Origin: Saccharina japonica
Taxonomy: Eukaryota; Sar; Phaeophyceae; Laminariales; Laminariaceae
Direction: 5' to 3'
DNA: 64,000 bases
Assembly: GCA_008828725.1 (NCBI GenBank)
Contig: MEHQ01004071.1
Span: forward strand, 125,019-189,018
In this document: positions 1-11,180 of the stretch, one piece after another
Position numbering within the stretch: position 1 is the stretch's first letter
Layout of the letters: each line of letters begins with the position of its first letter
The notes under the pieces: generated by a model
What the model saw: only the letters and a program-made list of their open reading frames with translations
Told to the model about the DNA's origin: nothing
Database searches by the model: none
Position numbers and translations under genes: made by a program

Positions 1-1453
1 TAAAATCCTTGCAGCAAGTTCCAGACCTTAACACATGACTCAAATTCATCAAGAAGTCACGGTGGAACTCAAATGAATCATTGCTCAAGGGCTTCGTCAG
101 GAAATCAGCATGCTGGTATTCCGACGCTCCATGAATGACCACAATATCCCCGTTAAAAAACAATTATCTCAAATGATGCTGACGCACGCCGATATGTTTC
201 GAATTCGAGTTCGTCATGGGGTTTTGTGCCACCTGTACTGCACCTTGGTTGTCCTCAAAAACCTTCATACATGGTACGCCACGAGCAGGCAAAATAAAAC
301 ACCACACGTGCCTAATGAAAGTAGCCTCCTTGACACACTCAGACATGGCCACGTATTCGGCCTCTATGGTGGAAAGCGTGACGCCTTTCTGCGTCCTAGA
401 AAACCAGCTTACTGTCGCGCCTCCACACATTACTACTCCACCAGATACTGACATCCGATCGGTTGCCTTACTGGCATAGTCCGCATCGGCAAATACCTCT
501 AAATCTAATCCAGAACCCCGTTGATAAGTAATACCAAGATCACTCGTGGTTCTCAAGTACTTCAAAATAGTCACAGCTGCCCCCCAGATCACAGATTTCG
601 GTGCGTGGGCATACCTGGCTACCGCTCTTACGGCATTTGAGATGTCGGGTCTAGTCTGGTTCGCACGCCACATCAGGCTACCTACTACCTCGCGAAACGG
701 CCAGTCACCCTCAGGCTAATACTTCTCGAATTCTTCAAGCTTCAGACCAACCACAGCCGGAATCGTCCGGTTAGGGACAATACCGAACTTCTCCACGATC
801 ATATCGGTGAAAGCCTTCTGTGAAATAGTCAGCAAACCCTTTTTCTCATCCCTGAAAAAATGACATCCTGCATACCAGCGAAGTTCACCGAGGTTGTTAA
901 TAGGTACCAATTTATTTAAATCCTCACAAAAGCGGTCACACCTACTTTTGCGTCCAACTGCGCAAATGTCATCTACGTGTACGACAGCAATAACAGATAC
1001 ATAACCATTTTCAATCAATCGCAAAACACATGCATCGGTCGCGCACTGCTCAAACCCAAGAGTTTTCATGCGGGTGAGCAAATGACTGTGCCACGAACGC
1101 GATGCTTGCTCGACACCATAGAGACTGCGGTTCAAACGTACTACCTTACCAGACATGTTACCGCAGCCCTGTGGCAAACGCAGAAAAACATCCTCTTCAA
1201 GATTCGACTGAACAAAAGCTTGCTCGGCATCGAAATGGCATAGATCAAAATTCAATTCACACGCTGTGGCAGCCAGCAAACGAATGCAAGCCGCGGCAGG
1301 TGTTGGGGCAAATGTCTCAAAGTAATCAGTACATTCACGCTAACTAAAGCCTCTAGCTACTAGTCTTGCCTTTGTCTTGGTCACACTTCCATGCTCGTCA
1401 GTCTTCCAGGTAAGGACCCATTTGGCGGATATCCCGTTCGCACCTCTTGGTTG
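1..1453 (-). pseudogene. pol: copia reverse transcriptase and RNase H, copy 1
   Basis: RT copies element RNA to cDNA and RNase H degrades the RNA. Visible motifs are motif A in LCHFDAEQAFVQ, SLYGVEQASRSW, the catalytic VHVDDICAV, then RNase H ADADYAS and STIEAEYVAMSE and the tail SKHIGVRQHHLR. Breaks are a TAG in the N-terminal RT (near 1336), TAG at 716-718 between RT and RNase H (copy 2 is open there) and TAA at 164-166 after HHLR. The coding tail continues in frame to the window edge. Confidence 0.9.
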
Positions 1454-1964
1454 CTAAGCCTCGCCGATAGTCCCCGCGTCACACAGACCGATATACTCTT
1501 TCGCCATCGCCTCGTGCCAGGTGTCCCTGAACTCGGATGCATTTGCGTCGGCGAACGAGGTTGGCGCTGACAGCTCGCTCGCCGGACACGTCGGCAATTT
1601 CGCGAGAGGTTGGCTGGGCGGGCGTTGCTCCACAAACGCCTGCGCCATGTCGTTCTGGTTCGTCAGCATCGACAACAGACCCCTTCTATGGGCTCTGCTC
1701 TGCGCTCTTGTCCGCCCTGGTTGCCGTTCGTCGCCGTCTCCCGGCCCGGACAGATGGTTGCCCAGCTGGCGAGTAACGCGATACGGTGATAGCGGTCGCG
1801 ATGACGCCGGCGATGACACCAACGACGGCGTAGGCGGCTGCGGTTGCTGCTGCTGTTGCGGCAGCGTCGATGGCGTAGGCGAAGGCGGCTGCTGCTGTTG
1901 CGGCAGCGGCGACGGCTTTGATGCCGGTTCCGGATGGTAAATGTTTACAAATCCCCCCCCCCCC
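1454..1964 (-). pseudogene. pol: copia integrase C-terminal linker, copy 1 (Q/P-rich)
   Basis: This is the low-complexity region between integrase core and RT, with PPSPTPSTLPQQQQQPQPP-like runs from imperfect CTG/CGG repeats. It is followed by a conserved segment ending in EFRDTWHEAMAKEYIGLCD. An in-frame TAG at 1454-1456 separates it from RT. Low-complexity linkers here are common in copia elements. Confidence 0.78.
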
Positions 1965-3024
1965 GGCCCCCCATATAAATATTTTATATATTTATAGGTT
2001 GGGTTGGCGTCGGTTGGCAACGACGCTGTCAAACACGCCACTCGCTGCGTGAGCTAGACAACCAGGGTGCCGTTTTTTTTGTTATTTTGTTTTGGCGGTC
2101 ACCAAAGCTGGCGGTCGAGTAGATCATTTGTGCGGGGTGGAGAACCTTTGTTCCGCACAAGGGGAATGGTCGTATAACGTAGTGTTAATATGGTAAGGCG
2201 TCCGCGAGGCAGTTACATAGTAAAACCCATTGCTGTCTCCGGAAATGGCCACACCAGAAATTAAATTAACTCATTGAAGCTGTCGTCCATATGCAAGTCC
2301 GCCTCAGAGGCGGTTCTTAGCAGGATGCAGCTCACCCTCCATGCGACTCGTCCAATACCTCACGGCGCTTCGCGCTTGGTGCAAGCAATGTCTGCCTGGT
2401 TGGTGAAAACCCAACGCGCTCCGTCCCGGCATTGTAGGGACGCGAGGGTCTATGGTCATATGACTACGGCCGTGCACAACATGAGTACACCCCCCCCCCC
2501 ATAAATATATGATATATATAGGTTGGGTTGGCGTCGGTTGGCAACGACGCTGTAAAACACGCCACTCGCTGCGTGAGCTAGACAACCAGGGTGCCGTTTT
2601 TTGTTTTTTTTTCTTGGCGGTCACCAAAGCTGGCGGTCGAGTAGATCATTTGTGCGGGGTGGAGAACCTGTGTTCCGCACAAGGGGAATGGTCGTATCAC
2701 GTAGTGTTAATATGGTAAGGCGTCCGCGAGGCAGTTACATAGTAAATAAAACCCATTGCTGTCTCCGGAAGTGGCCACACCAGAAATTAAATTATCTCAT
2801 TGAAGCTGTCGTCCATATGCAAGTCCGCCTCAGAGGCGGTTCTTAGCAGGATGCAGCTCACCCTCCATGCGACTCGCCCAATACCTCACGGCGTTTCGCG
2901 CTTGGTGCAAGCAATGTCTGCCTGGTTGGTGAAAACCCAACGCGCTTCGTCCCGGCATTGTAGGGATGCGAGGGTCTATGGCCATATGACTACGGCCGTG
3001 CACAACATGAGTACACCCCCCCCC
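1965..3024. repeat. Foreign tandem insert (two units of about 525 bp) in copia copy 1
   Basis: The copia reading frame is interrupted inside a poly-C tract (GGGG coding run). The insert is two near-identical units, about 1972-2500 and 2501-3024. Each begins with AT-rich ATAAATAT and a short hairpin (GCGTCG, loop, CGACGC) and ends in poly-C. Copy 2 lacks it here but holds 96 bp of the same sequence at 10432-10527. The source of the unit is not recognised; the ORFs in it look incidental. Confidence 0.85.
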
Positions 3025-3170
3025 CCGGCCGGCTCGGGTAGCGTGAATGGTTCCCGAGGGTGAGCCCACGTCACATCGCGTGTATACACGACCGCACCGG
3101 ACGGGAGCTTGACCTTGAAGGGAGATGACGGGTGATTACTGACGCTATTCAGGTAAAAGCATATCTCAGC

Positions 3171-4406
3171 TTAAGGCGCTGCCTTGCTATCGCGGCGAAC
3201 GCGGCAGTAGCCGGGCTTCAGAAATGGCAGCATCGATAGTGGCGGCGCCTCGCCATATAATCGGCTCCACGGCGATGCGCGGCCCGGGTTAGCTTCCGTG
3301 GCGGATCGATTTAGCGCGTCATTGGCCCAGAAGCACGCTTCGGCCCACAAAGATGCAGTCGCCGGCGTTTGAACGTCGGGGAAAAGGCGCGGGCCTCTAG
3401 ACAGGCGGCTTGCGCGGCTTCCTGGACGATCGCCAGACCCCTCTCCACGACACCGTTCAACTGCGGCGTGTCCGGCGTTGTAAACTCTTGCCGGATGCCG
3501 CGTTCTTCGCACAGTTCCCTAAACGCTCCACCACGGAACTCGCCCCCACCGTCAGAACGGACGCACTCGACAACCGATGGTTTAGTTCTGTCACGAATAT
3601 CGGTCAAGAACCGCTTAAACGTCGCACCAGCGTCAGACTTGTTCTTCATGAAATAGGTCCAACCAAAGCGCGAGAAGTCGTCCTTAATAAGCATGATATA
3701 TTATGCACCACCAACGGACTGGGTAGGCTTAGGTCCTGACAGGTCGACGAACACCCACTGCAAAGGGCACTCCGAGCGGCAGAGAGTGGTCTTTCGAAGG
3801 GGCTGGCGTTTCCCCTTAGCCATCGAACATCCCCCACAAGGTCGAAATTTTCCAGTCAACTGAAAACCTAGTTGCCTAGCAGTCTCATGCAGAATGCCCG
3901 GATGAGCGTGTGCATATGATACATGCATGTCATTAATATCCATAGATTTAATGCGCACGGGCATTGTAGCGGGGGCGATGGTGGCGGCGGCAATCGGGGG
4001 TAGTCCTACCGCACTCGATTCGACAGGCGCTAGACCGGACTGCTGCTGATGCTTGTGCATCTTACAAGTGGCAGGCAGCTGGCTACCAACGTCATTGCGC
4101 GGAAAAACTAATCGCCCGGGCCCCACATGGACCCCGGCTGGGCCTATCACCACGGCCTGTTGCTTCCCTACAGCATGTAGAGAAAAAAAGTTGAGCCCCA
4201 GGCCAGGAACATGCGCCACATTATTTAACGTGACCACCACGTCTTCAATGCTATGAAGAACTAAATATATATTTTCCATAACAAGCAATGGGCAACATCG
4301 TGAGGCCACCCATTATCACCCTGTCATTATCTACAGGGGGGGCCAAACAGTCGTACATACCCGCACCATCAGCAGTCATATGCATGGTACTGCTGCTGTC
4401 GCTAAT
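3171..4406 (-). pseudogene. pol: copia protease and integrase, copy 1, frameshifted
   Basis: The protease remnant (about 4310-4406) reads ISDSSSTMHMT directly after a TGA. A frame change follows, then the GAG-pre-integrase HHCC region (3701-4309, with CGGC before a GK motif). An in-frame TAA is at 3698-3700. The integrase core (3311-3694) shows KDDFSRFGW, then SDGGGEF and NGVVERG spaced as D-35-E. Unlike copy 2, copy 1 has lost a base near 3390, so the rest of the core continues in another frame (3171-3512). That frame stops at TAA where copy 2 reads on. Integrase would insert element cDNA into the host chromosome; this copy cannot. Confidence 0.87.
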
Positions 4407-5711
4407 TCAAACATCGCGAACATCATCAGTACAAGAAAAAACTGTGTGTCCGGTTAAGCCATAGTTACCAGACGGCACTAAACGTGCCATGAACTGCTGA
4501 GGGTGCTGGGGTCCACCGGCGAGGGAAGACGAGTACGTCGGCATCATAGTCGACGTAGAGGTAGACGGAGCGGCAGAGTTCGGCGGCGGAGGTAGCGGTG
4601 CGACCATAGCAGTGTTTCCCTGGCCATACCCATCGCTGGGGTTCAAAGTTACTTTCGCGCTGCACTCGTGGTGCCGGTGTCCAGGCTGACCGCAACGGTA
4701 GCATATCGCCTGACTCGTAGATGCAGTTGCACCTTGGGTGCCCCTGCCCCCACGGCCACCACCGCGACCACTCTTACTGCGATTTCCCCGGTGGCTGCCA
4801 CCATGTCCTCCGGTACCTTGACCGCCGCGACCCTGAGTGCCGGCGAACAAAGCATTCTTGTGTCCCGCTGGCTTTGCCGCTTGCATTTCAGCAAACCTGT
4901 TCCGAAGGGTTTCCTCTAGCTCATTTCGGGGGAGGTTGCGGCGCCTAAATAAAACACGACATTCAGTGTCATACTCGCTCGTCAGGCGACGTATGAGCTG
5001 ACGGTGAACCATAACCTCGGTATTGTGGACATCGAGACATGAAAGCATGTTCACGACATCATCGACGCGACCGATTCACACCAGTGGGTCTTCACCCTTC
5101 TGGATTTGCAGGTTGTCGAATTTATCCAGCCACAAGTCTTGTTGAGCAGCACCTCTTGGCTCGAACCAATCCTCGACGACTTTCCAGCCGCCGCTTGGCA
5201 ACCCTGCCTGAAATATTTTATTGGCCAGAGGAGCATACACAACTCCTTCAACTAAAATGGCCCAAGCTCGAGTTGCATCCTCAATATCTCGTGGCGAGTG
5301 TAATTGGCGAAGCTCGTCAGGCATGACCCGATCGTTGCCGACGATGATTGCTTGGGCGCGCGGCGCGACAGCCTCGCGGCAACCAAACATCGACAGATGT
5401 GACAGGATCGTCTTTCGCCACACCGGGTACTGCGGTGCCTCGCCGTGAAACGTCGGCACATTTTGACGACTGGCCGAGACGGAGTACGAGTATGAACCTC
5501 GGAGTCGAACGTCATCAGCCGCTGGCGATCTGGGGCGGGCAACCTCGCTTGCCCCTTGCAGTGATGCCAGCTTCGCGGCCTGCTCCGNGACTTGGGCGGA
5601 GTGCGTGTCCATCGCTCTAGACTGGTCGGCTAGCTGGAGCGATTGCGCTTCGACCAGTTTCGAGAGCTCCTGAACTTTGCGCGTTAGCGCTGTCTCCTGG
5701 GTGTCATCCAA
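4407..5711 (-). pseudogene. gag: copia gag, copy 1, with in-frame TGA
   Basis: Encodes the capsid-nucleocapsid protein of the retrotransposon. The N-terminal part starts with MDDTQETALTRKVQELSKLV, a probable coiled coil. The C-terminal part has an RG-rich stretch and then a CCHC zinc knuckle (CYRCGQPGHRHHEC), which binds element RNA. The frame is open except for TGA at 5076-5078, and the next ATG is at 5054 in the same frame. The frame ends at a second TGA at 4407-4409 at the start of the protease. Both stops also occur in copy 2, so they predate the duplication. The single N at 5588 falls in this gene. Confidence 0.88.
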
Positions 5712-5818
5712 TTTATGGGCAACCCTATCGTTAGTCTCGGGCTATCCTACCGAGAACGATCGATCCTCCAGGATCTATCTAACCGGATGATAAGGGTTGA
5801 CAACCACGCACGCTAGCG

Positions 5819-6127
5819 TGTTCCTTAGTCCACGGTATGGATAGATAGATAAGCCGGAAGCCTTCTCTCAGAAGGTACGCCGGCGCTGGAGGGACTCCTT
5901 GTCGATATATATTAGGACGAGATCAAGTAGATCGAGGAGTGAGTCGGTGTGCAGAAACGACGACATGAAATGATACGTCTCTCGATACTGCTGTTTGTAA
6001 CGCCAATTGGCAAATGCCTACCAATATGTGGAATTTCCTACATCCTTGCATAAAGCAATACTGCTGCACACACATGCAATGCTGCTGCACACATATGCAA
6101 TGCTGCTGCACACGAGTATAACTAACA
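5819..6127 (-). repeat. 5' LTR of copia copy 1 (309 bp)
   Basis: On the plus strand it runs from TGTTCC to CTAACA, so on the element strand it is TGTTAG...GGAACA with TG/CA ends. It appears identical to the copy 2 5' LTR at 14484-14792. It is followed by GGTGC, the same target duplication seen next to copy 2. Confidence 0.92.
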
Positions 6128-6211
6128 GGTGCTACCGCACAACGCAGCGTATATCACGTCGGCTCAGCAGCAGCAGCAGTAGCACGCTGCTGCAGCAGTC
6201 CTCCACTTTTT
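6128..6211. repeat. Foldback-family unit fragment next to copia copy 1
   Basis: This starts with GGTGCTACCGCAC, the copia target sequence, then a CAG-rich stretch ending in TCCTCCAC. It is identical to 14793-14876. It is the distal part of a right-arm repeat unit of a neighbouring foldback element, cut by the copia insertion. Confidence 0.7.
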
Positions 6212-7684
6212 TCCCAGTGAGTTTACTGTAGTTACTGGGCACTGTCGCGGAAATTATATAATTTCCAAAAATACCCTGCCTTTCAACTCTGTTTCGAGGT
6301 CTAATTCCATCTTTTTTTAGTAATCCCCTCCCCTACTTAGTTCAACTCTAAACACGATTTGGCTCTGTAGCCCATCATTCCCTCTACTTCATGTTACACC
6401 TGGCATAACAAATTGACTCTGTAGCCTTTGGCTAGATAAAGTTATACAAATTCGATACTTAACCCGACTAGGTAATATCAGCTCTGGCTCGAGGCGATTA
6501 TTGTGTCGGACGTACTCGTACTGAGCTTCAAATGGGAAGTGGGAAGTGCAGCTGTGCAAAGCGACGGCGCAGCCACCTGACGATAACGTGGAGAACTGCT
6601 GCAGCAGCGTGCTGCTGTGCTGCTGCTGCTGCTGTGCTGCTGCTGCTGAGCCTAGGTGATGTACGCTGCAATATGCGCTAGCACCCACCCGGCGATATAA
6701 TGTGGAGGACGCTGATTCAAGCTGCGTTGTGCGCAAGCGCCTGAGGAGCACATACATACATGGAGGACGCCAAGGCAGCATTACAAACGCTGCTCTATGT
6801 ACATTATGAATACGAGGCATAGCTGCGTACAACCTACAACGATACATGACACTTCACAGGCGAGGCTGCGGGCAGCCACCTGACGATAACGTGGAGGACT
6901 GCTGCGTGCTGCTGTGCTGCTGTTGTGCTGCTGCTGCTGCGGCTGCTGCTGAGCCTAGGTGATATACGCTGCGTTGTGCGCTAGCACCGGCGATAATGTG
7001 GAGGACGCCGATTTAAGCTGCGTTGTGCGCAAGCGCCTGACGAGGACTTACATACATGGAGGACGCCAAGGCAGCATTACAAAAGCTGCTGTATGTACAA
7101 TGATGAATACCAGGCATAGCTGCGTACAAGCTACAACAATACATAATACTTCACAGGCGAGGCGGCGGGCAGCCACCTGACGATAACGTGGAGGACTGCT
7201 GCAGCAGCCTGCTGCTGTGCTGCTGCTGCTGTGCTGCTGCTGCTGCTGCGGAGCCTAGGTGATATACGCTGCGTTGTGCGCTAGCACCGGCGATAATGTG
7301 GAGGACGCTGATTCAAGCTGCGTTGTGCGCAAGCGCCTGACGAGCACATACATACATGAAGGACGCCAAAGCAGCATTACAAAGGCTGCTGTATGTACAA
7401 TGATGAATACGAGGCATAGCTACGTACAAGCTACAACAATACATGGTACTTCACAGGCGAGACGGCGGGCAGCCACCTGGGGTCGGGGCGCAGCCCCGAA
7501 CCCCGTGCCCCGCCCAGCTGGCAACCCTGTGTATGCGCGTCTGTGGAATATTGTTTGAATGGAATTGCCAGGAAGCGGAGTGGGTCAGACGGCGTTCGGG
7601 TGTGTGATCCGAAGCACACAATCAATCGTCTTGATTCATATGGCCCATTGCCCATGCCTTGGGAGAGAGTCCGAGTCGATCCAC

Positions 7685-7735
7685 GATTTCATGATCCATG
7701 ATCCATGGTCCATGGTCCATGATCCATGATGCTCG
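7685..7735. repeat. ATCCATG short tandem repeat in the FB1 centre
   Basis: Five to six copies of the heptamer ATCCATG/GTCCATG are arranged so the tract is nearly palindromic. The FB2 counterpart lies at 16335-16380. Confidence 0.7.
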
Positions 7736-8316
7736 TGCGAAATGTCACGTCAAATGAAACGACACAGCAAGTTACGCCGCTCGACATCACATACTTGACA
7801 TGTTGACATCTTGACATGCTGTACACTAACGGCCCTTCCACAAGAAAGTGCCCTACAAGAAACTCAGCCCAAACAGTGGGGGGGCAATAAGAAAGTAAGC
7901 CAAAGCCCGATTTCTGGTTTCTTATGAGCGGGCCGGTACTGTACTCGAACTCGTACGGACACACACGGAATGGAATATTTACGATTCGTGCGATTGATGG
8001 CGAAGTGAATGCAGTTGTGGTTGTTGTTGTCTTCACATTAAACTCGTTTCAGTGGCTTAATCCCTATAGTATGATTTAGCAAGATCACAGCCCGTGGTCA
8101 CAAACGTGCTAGAGCCGCTCCGCACCGCCTTGCCTCGCCTGTGAAGTATTATGTATTGTTGTAGCTTGTACGTAGCTATGCCTGGTATTCATCATGTATA
8201 TACAGCAGCTTTTGTAGTGTTGCCTGACGTTAATGAGCAGTGTATGTATGTATGGCTGGTCAGGTGCTTGCGCACAACGCCGCTTAAATCAGCGTCCTCC
8301 ACATTAATTATCGTCG

Positions 8317-8321
8317 GGTGC
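8317..8321. other. Target-site duplication GGTGC, left of copia copy 2
   Basis: The five bases GGTGC precede the 3' LTR at 8322, and the same five follow the 5' LTR at 14793-14797. An unoccupied version of the site, CGTCGGGTGCTACCGCAC, is at about 16950-16967. A 5-bp duplication is the usual copia pattern. Confidence 0.85.
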
Positions 8322-8630
8322 TGTTCCTTAGTCCACGGTATGGATATATAGATAAGCTGGGAGCCTTTTCTCAGAAGGTACGTCGGCGCCGGAGGGACTC
8401 CTTGTCGATATATACTAGGACGGGATCAAGTAGATCGAGGAGTGAGTCGGTGTGCAGAAACGACGACATGAAATGATACGTCTCTCGATACTGCTGTTTG
8501 TAACGCCAATTGGCAAATGCCTTCCAATATGTGAAACTCCCTACATCCTTGCATAAAGCAATACTGCTGTACACATATGCAATGCTGCTGCACACATATG
8601 CAATGCTGCTGCACACGAGTATAACTAACA
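8322..8630 (-). repeat. 3' LTR of copia copy 2 (309 bp)
   Basis: The plus-strand limits are TGTTCC and CTAACA. On the element strand, the U3 start has three tandem 21-bp repeats (8559-8621, core CAATGCTGCTGCACACATATG), possibly promoter elements. Confidence 0.93.
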
Positions 8631-8640
8631 GCCCCCCTAC
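8631..8640 (-). other. Polypurine tract of copia copy 2
   Basis: On the element strand GTAGGGGGGC lies directly before the LTR start TGTTAG. This is the expected place for the plus-strand primer and it fixes the 3' LTR boundary. Confidence 0.8.
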
Positions 8641-8739
8641 TCGGTCCTTAGCACGAAAGTAAATCACTACAAACACTTTCACAGAAAATTATGCTCACCA
8701 CAAATTCCTGATACAAACGTACTGTAAGTTCTTACTTCT

Positions 8740-10206
8740 TTAATCATTAATCTTAAAATCCTTGCAGCAAGTTCCAGACCTTAACACATGACTCAAATTC
8801 ATCAAGAAGTCACGGTGGAACTCAAATGAATCATTGCTCAAGGGCTTCGTCAGGAAATCAGCATGCTGGTATTCCGACGCTCCATGAATGACCACAATAT
8901 CCCCGTTAAAAAACAATTATCTCAAATGATGCTGACGCACGCCGATATGTTTCGAATTCGAGTTCGTCATGGGGTTTTGTGCCACCTGTACTGCACCTTG
9001 GTTGTCCTCAAAAACCTTCATACATGGTACGCCACGAGCAGGCAAAATAAAACACCACACGTGCCTAATGAAAGTAGCCTCCTTGACACACTCAGACATG
9101 GCCACGTATTCGGCCTCTATGGTGGAAAGCGTGACGCCTTTCTGCGTCCTAGAAAACCAGCTTACTGTCGCGCCTCCACACATTACTACTCCACCAGATA
9201 CTGACATCCGATCGGTTGCCTTACTGGCATAGTCCGCATCGGCAAATACCTCTAAATCTAATCCAGAACCCCGTTGATAAGTAATACCAAGATCACTCGT
9301 GGTTCTCAAGTACTTCAAAATAGTCACAGCTGCCCCCCAGATCACAGATTTCGGTGCGTGGGCATACCTGGCTACCGCTCTTACGGCATTTGAGATGTCG
9401 GGTCTAGTCTGGTTCGCACGCCACATCAGGCTACCTACTACCTCGCGAAACGGCCAGTCACCCTCAGGCTCATTCTTCTCGAATTCTTCAAGCTTCAGAC
9501 CAACCACAGCCGGAATCGTCCGGTTAGGGACAATACCGAACTTCTCCACGATCATATCGGTGAAAGCCTTCTGTGAAATAGTCAGCAAACCCTTTTTCTC
9601 ATCCCTGAAAAAATGACATCCTGCATACCAGCGAAGTTCACCGAGGTTGTTAATAGGTACCAATTTATTTAAATCCTCACAAAAGCGGTCACACCTACTT
9701 TTGCGTCCAACTGCGCAAATGTCATCTACGTGTACGACAGCAATAACAGATACATAACCATTTTCAATCAATCGCAAAACACATGCATCGGTCGCGCACT
9801 GCTCAAACCCAAGAGTTTTCATGCGGGTGAGCAAATGACTGTGCCACGAACGCGATGCTTGCTCGACACCATAGAGACTGCGGTTCAAACGTACTACCTT
9901 ACCAGACATGTTACCGCAGCCCTGTGGCAAACGCAGAAAAACATCCTCTTCAAGATTCGACTGAACAGGGGGTTGCTCGGCGGGGAAGGGGGGTAGATCA
10001 AAATTCAATTCACACGCTGTGGCAGCCAGCAAACGAATGCAAGCCGCGGCAGGTGTTGGGGCAAATGTCTCAAAGTAATCAGTACATTCACGCTAACTAA
10101 AGCCTCTAGCTACTAGTCTTGCCTTTGTCTTGGTCACACTTCCATGCTCGTCAGTCTTCCAGGTAAGGACCCATTTAGCGGATATCCCGTTCGCACCTCT
10201 TGGTTG
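8740..10206 (-). pseudogene. pol: copia reverse transcriptase and RNase H, copy 2 (main)
   Basis: The longest open stretch is 8917-10032 (371 aa). It has RT SLYGVEQASRSW, the catalytic VHVDDICAV, RNase H ADADYAS, STIEAEYVA, EDNQGAVQ and the SKHIGVR tail. A TAA stop follows HHLR at 8917-8919. The frame then reads on through HADFLTKPL to a natural TAA at 8740-8742. An in-frame TAG occurs in the N-terminal part near 10089. Motif A is destroyed: where copy 1 has LCHFDAEQAF this copy has LPPFPAEQPP, because 11 bases within about 30 are all changed to G (9968-9995). Confidence 0.92.
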
Positions 10207-10209
10207 CTA

Positions 10210-10431
10210 AGCCTCGCCGATAGTCCCCGCGTCACACAGACCGATATACTCTTTCGCCATCGCCTCGTGCCAGGTGTCCCTGAACTCGGATGCATTTGCG
10301 TCGGCGAACGAGGTTGGCGCTGACAGCTCCCTCGCTGGACACGTCGGCAATTTCGCGAGAGCTTGGCTGGGCGGGCGTTGCTCCACAAACGCCTGCGCCA
10401 TGTCGTTCTGGTTCGTCAGCATCGATAACAG
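10210..10431 (-). pseudogene. pol: Duplicated integrase-linker segment in copia copy 2
   Basis: This repeats the linker seen complete at 11181-11420: NGLLSMLTNQNDMAQAFVEQ to YIGLCDAGTIGEA, ending in TAG at 10207-10209. It begins abruptly at the foreign filler. It is part of an internal duplication of about 970 bp. Confidence 0.8.
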
Positions 10432-10527
10432 GCCGTTTTTGGCGGCCACCAAAGCTGGCGGTCGAGTAGACCATTTGTGCGGGGTGGAGAACCTTTGTTC
10501 CGCACAAGGGGAATGGTCGTATCACGT
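10432..10527. repeat. 96-bp foreign filler at a recombination junction in copia copy 2
   Basis: This matches part of the unit that is inserted twice at 1965-3024 in copia copy 1 (GGCGG, CACCAAAGCTGGCGGTCGAG, GTGCGGGGTGGAGAACC). It joins the truncated RT-a to a repeated linker. Such filler at a breakpoint fits template switching during reverse transcription or end-joining. Confidence 0.78.
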
Positions 10528-11180
10528 ATATCGGTGAAAGCCTTCTGTGAAATAGTCAGCAAACCCTTTTTCTCATCCCTGAAAAAATGACATCCTGCAT
10601 ACCAGCGAAGTTCACCGAGGTTGTTAATAGGTACCAATTTATTTAAATCCTCACAAAAGCGGTCACACCTACTTTTGCGTCCAACTGCGCAAATGTCATC
10701 TACGTGTACGACAGCAATAACAGATACATAACCATTTTCAATCAATCGCAAAACACATGCATCGGCCGCGCACTGCTCAAACCCAAGAGTTTTCATGCGG
10801 GTGAGCAAATGACTGTGCCACGAACGCGATGCTTGCTTGAGACCATAAAGACTGCGGTTCAAACGTACTACCTTACCAGACATGTTACCGCAGCCCTGTG
10901 GCAAACGCAGAAAAACATCCTCTTCAAGATTCGACTGAACAAAAGCTTGCTCGGCATCGAAATGGCATAGATCCAAATTCAATTCACACGCTGTGGCAGC
11001 CAGCAAACGAATGCAAGCCGCGGCAGGTGTTGGGGCAAATGTCTCAAAGTAATCAATACCTTCGCGCTGACTAAAGCCTCTTGCTACTAGTCTTGCCTTT
11101 GCCTTGGTCACACTTCCATGCTCGTCAGTCTTCCAGGTAAGGACCCATTTAGCAGATATCACGTTCGCGCCTCTTGGTTG
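10528..11180 (-). pseudogene. pol: Additional truncated copia RT (RT-a)
   Basis: N-terminal two thirds of an RT: SAKWVLTWKTDEHGSVTKAK, ARGFSQREGIDYFETFAPT, LDLCHFDAEQAF, SLYGLKQASRSW and VHVDDICAV, breaking off after KAFTDI at the filler. Its residues are closer to the copia consensus than the downstream RT (LKQ rather than VEQ, and no TAG in the ARGFS region). It therefore seems to come from a less decayed family member, not from simple tandem duplication of the neighbouring RT. Confidence 0.85.

Larger units (their letters stand above)
1..6127 (-). mobile_element. Ty1/copia retrotransposon, copy 1 (3' end cut by window edge)
   Basis: Minus-strand element with domain order gag, protease, integrase, RT, RNase H, which is the copia order. 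The 5' LTR is at 5819-6127 and the 3' LTR would lie left of base 1. It is nearly identical to copy 2 at 8322-14792 and shares its gag and protease TGA stops, so both descend from one already-dead element. Copy 1 alone carries a 1-kb insertion (1965-3024), a frameshift near 3390 and a TAG at 716-718. There is one undetermined base (N) at 5588. Non-functional. Confidence 0.93.
6212..8321. mobile_element. Foldback-like palindromic element FB1, right end cut by copia copy 2
   Basis: The left arm begins TCCCAGTGA at 6212 with about 350 bp matching FB2. Tandem units of about 300 bp follow (CTG-rich run, then CCTAGGTGATATACGC, then AGGACGCC) around 6590-7480. There is a unique centre at 7480-8130, and reverse-complement units at 8140-8321. 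The right arm stops exactly at the 3' LTR of copia copy 2. No transposase is seen. Small ORFs here are by-products of CTG repeats. Confidence 0.75.

Noticed and set aside
6389..6847. 152-aa minus ORF and similar ORFs over CTG units
   Set aside because: They cover triplet-repeat tracts and foldback arms; their lengths follow from the CTG runs.
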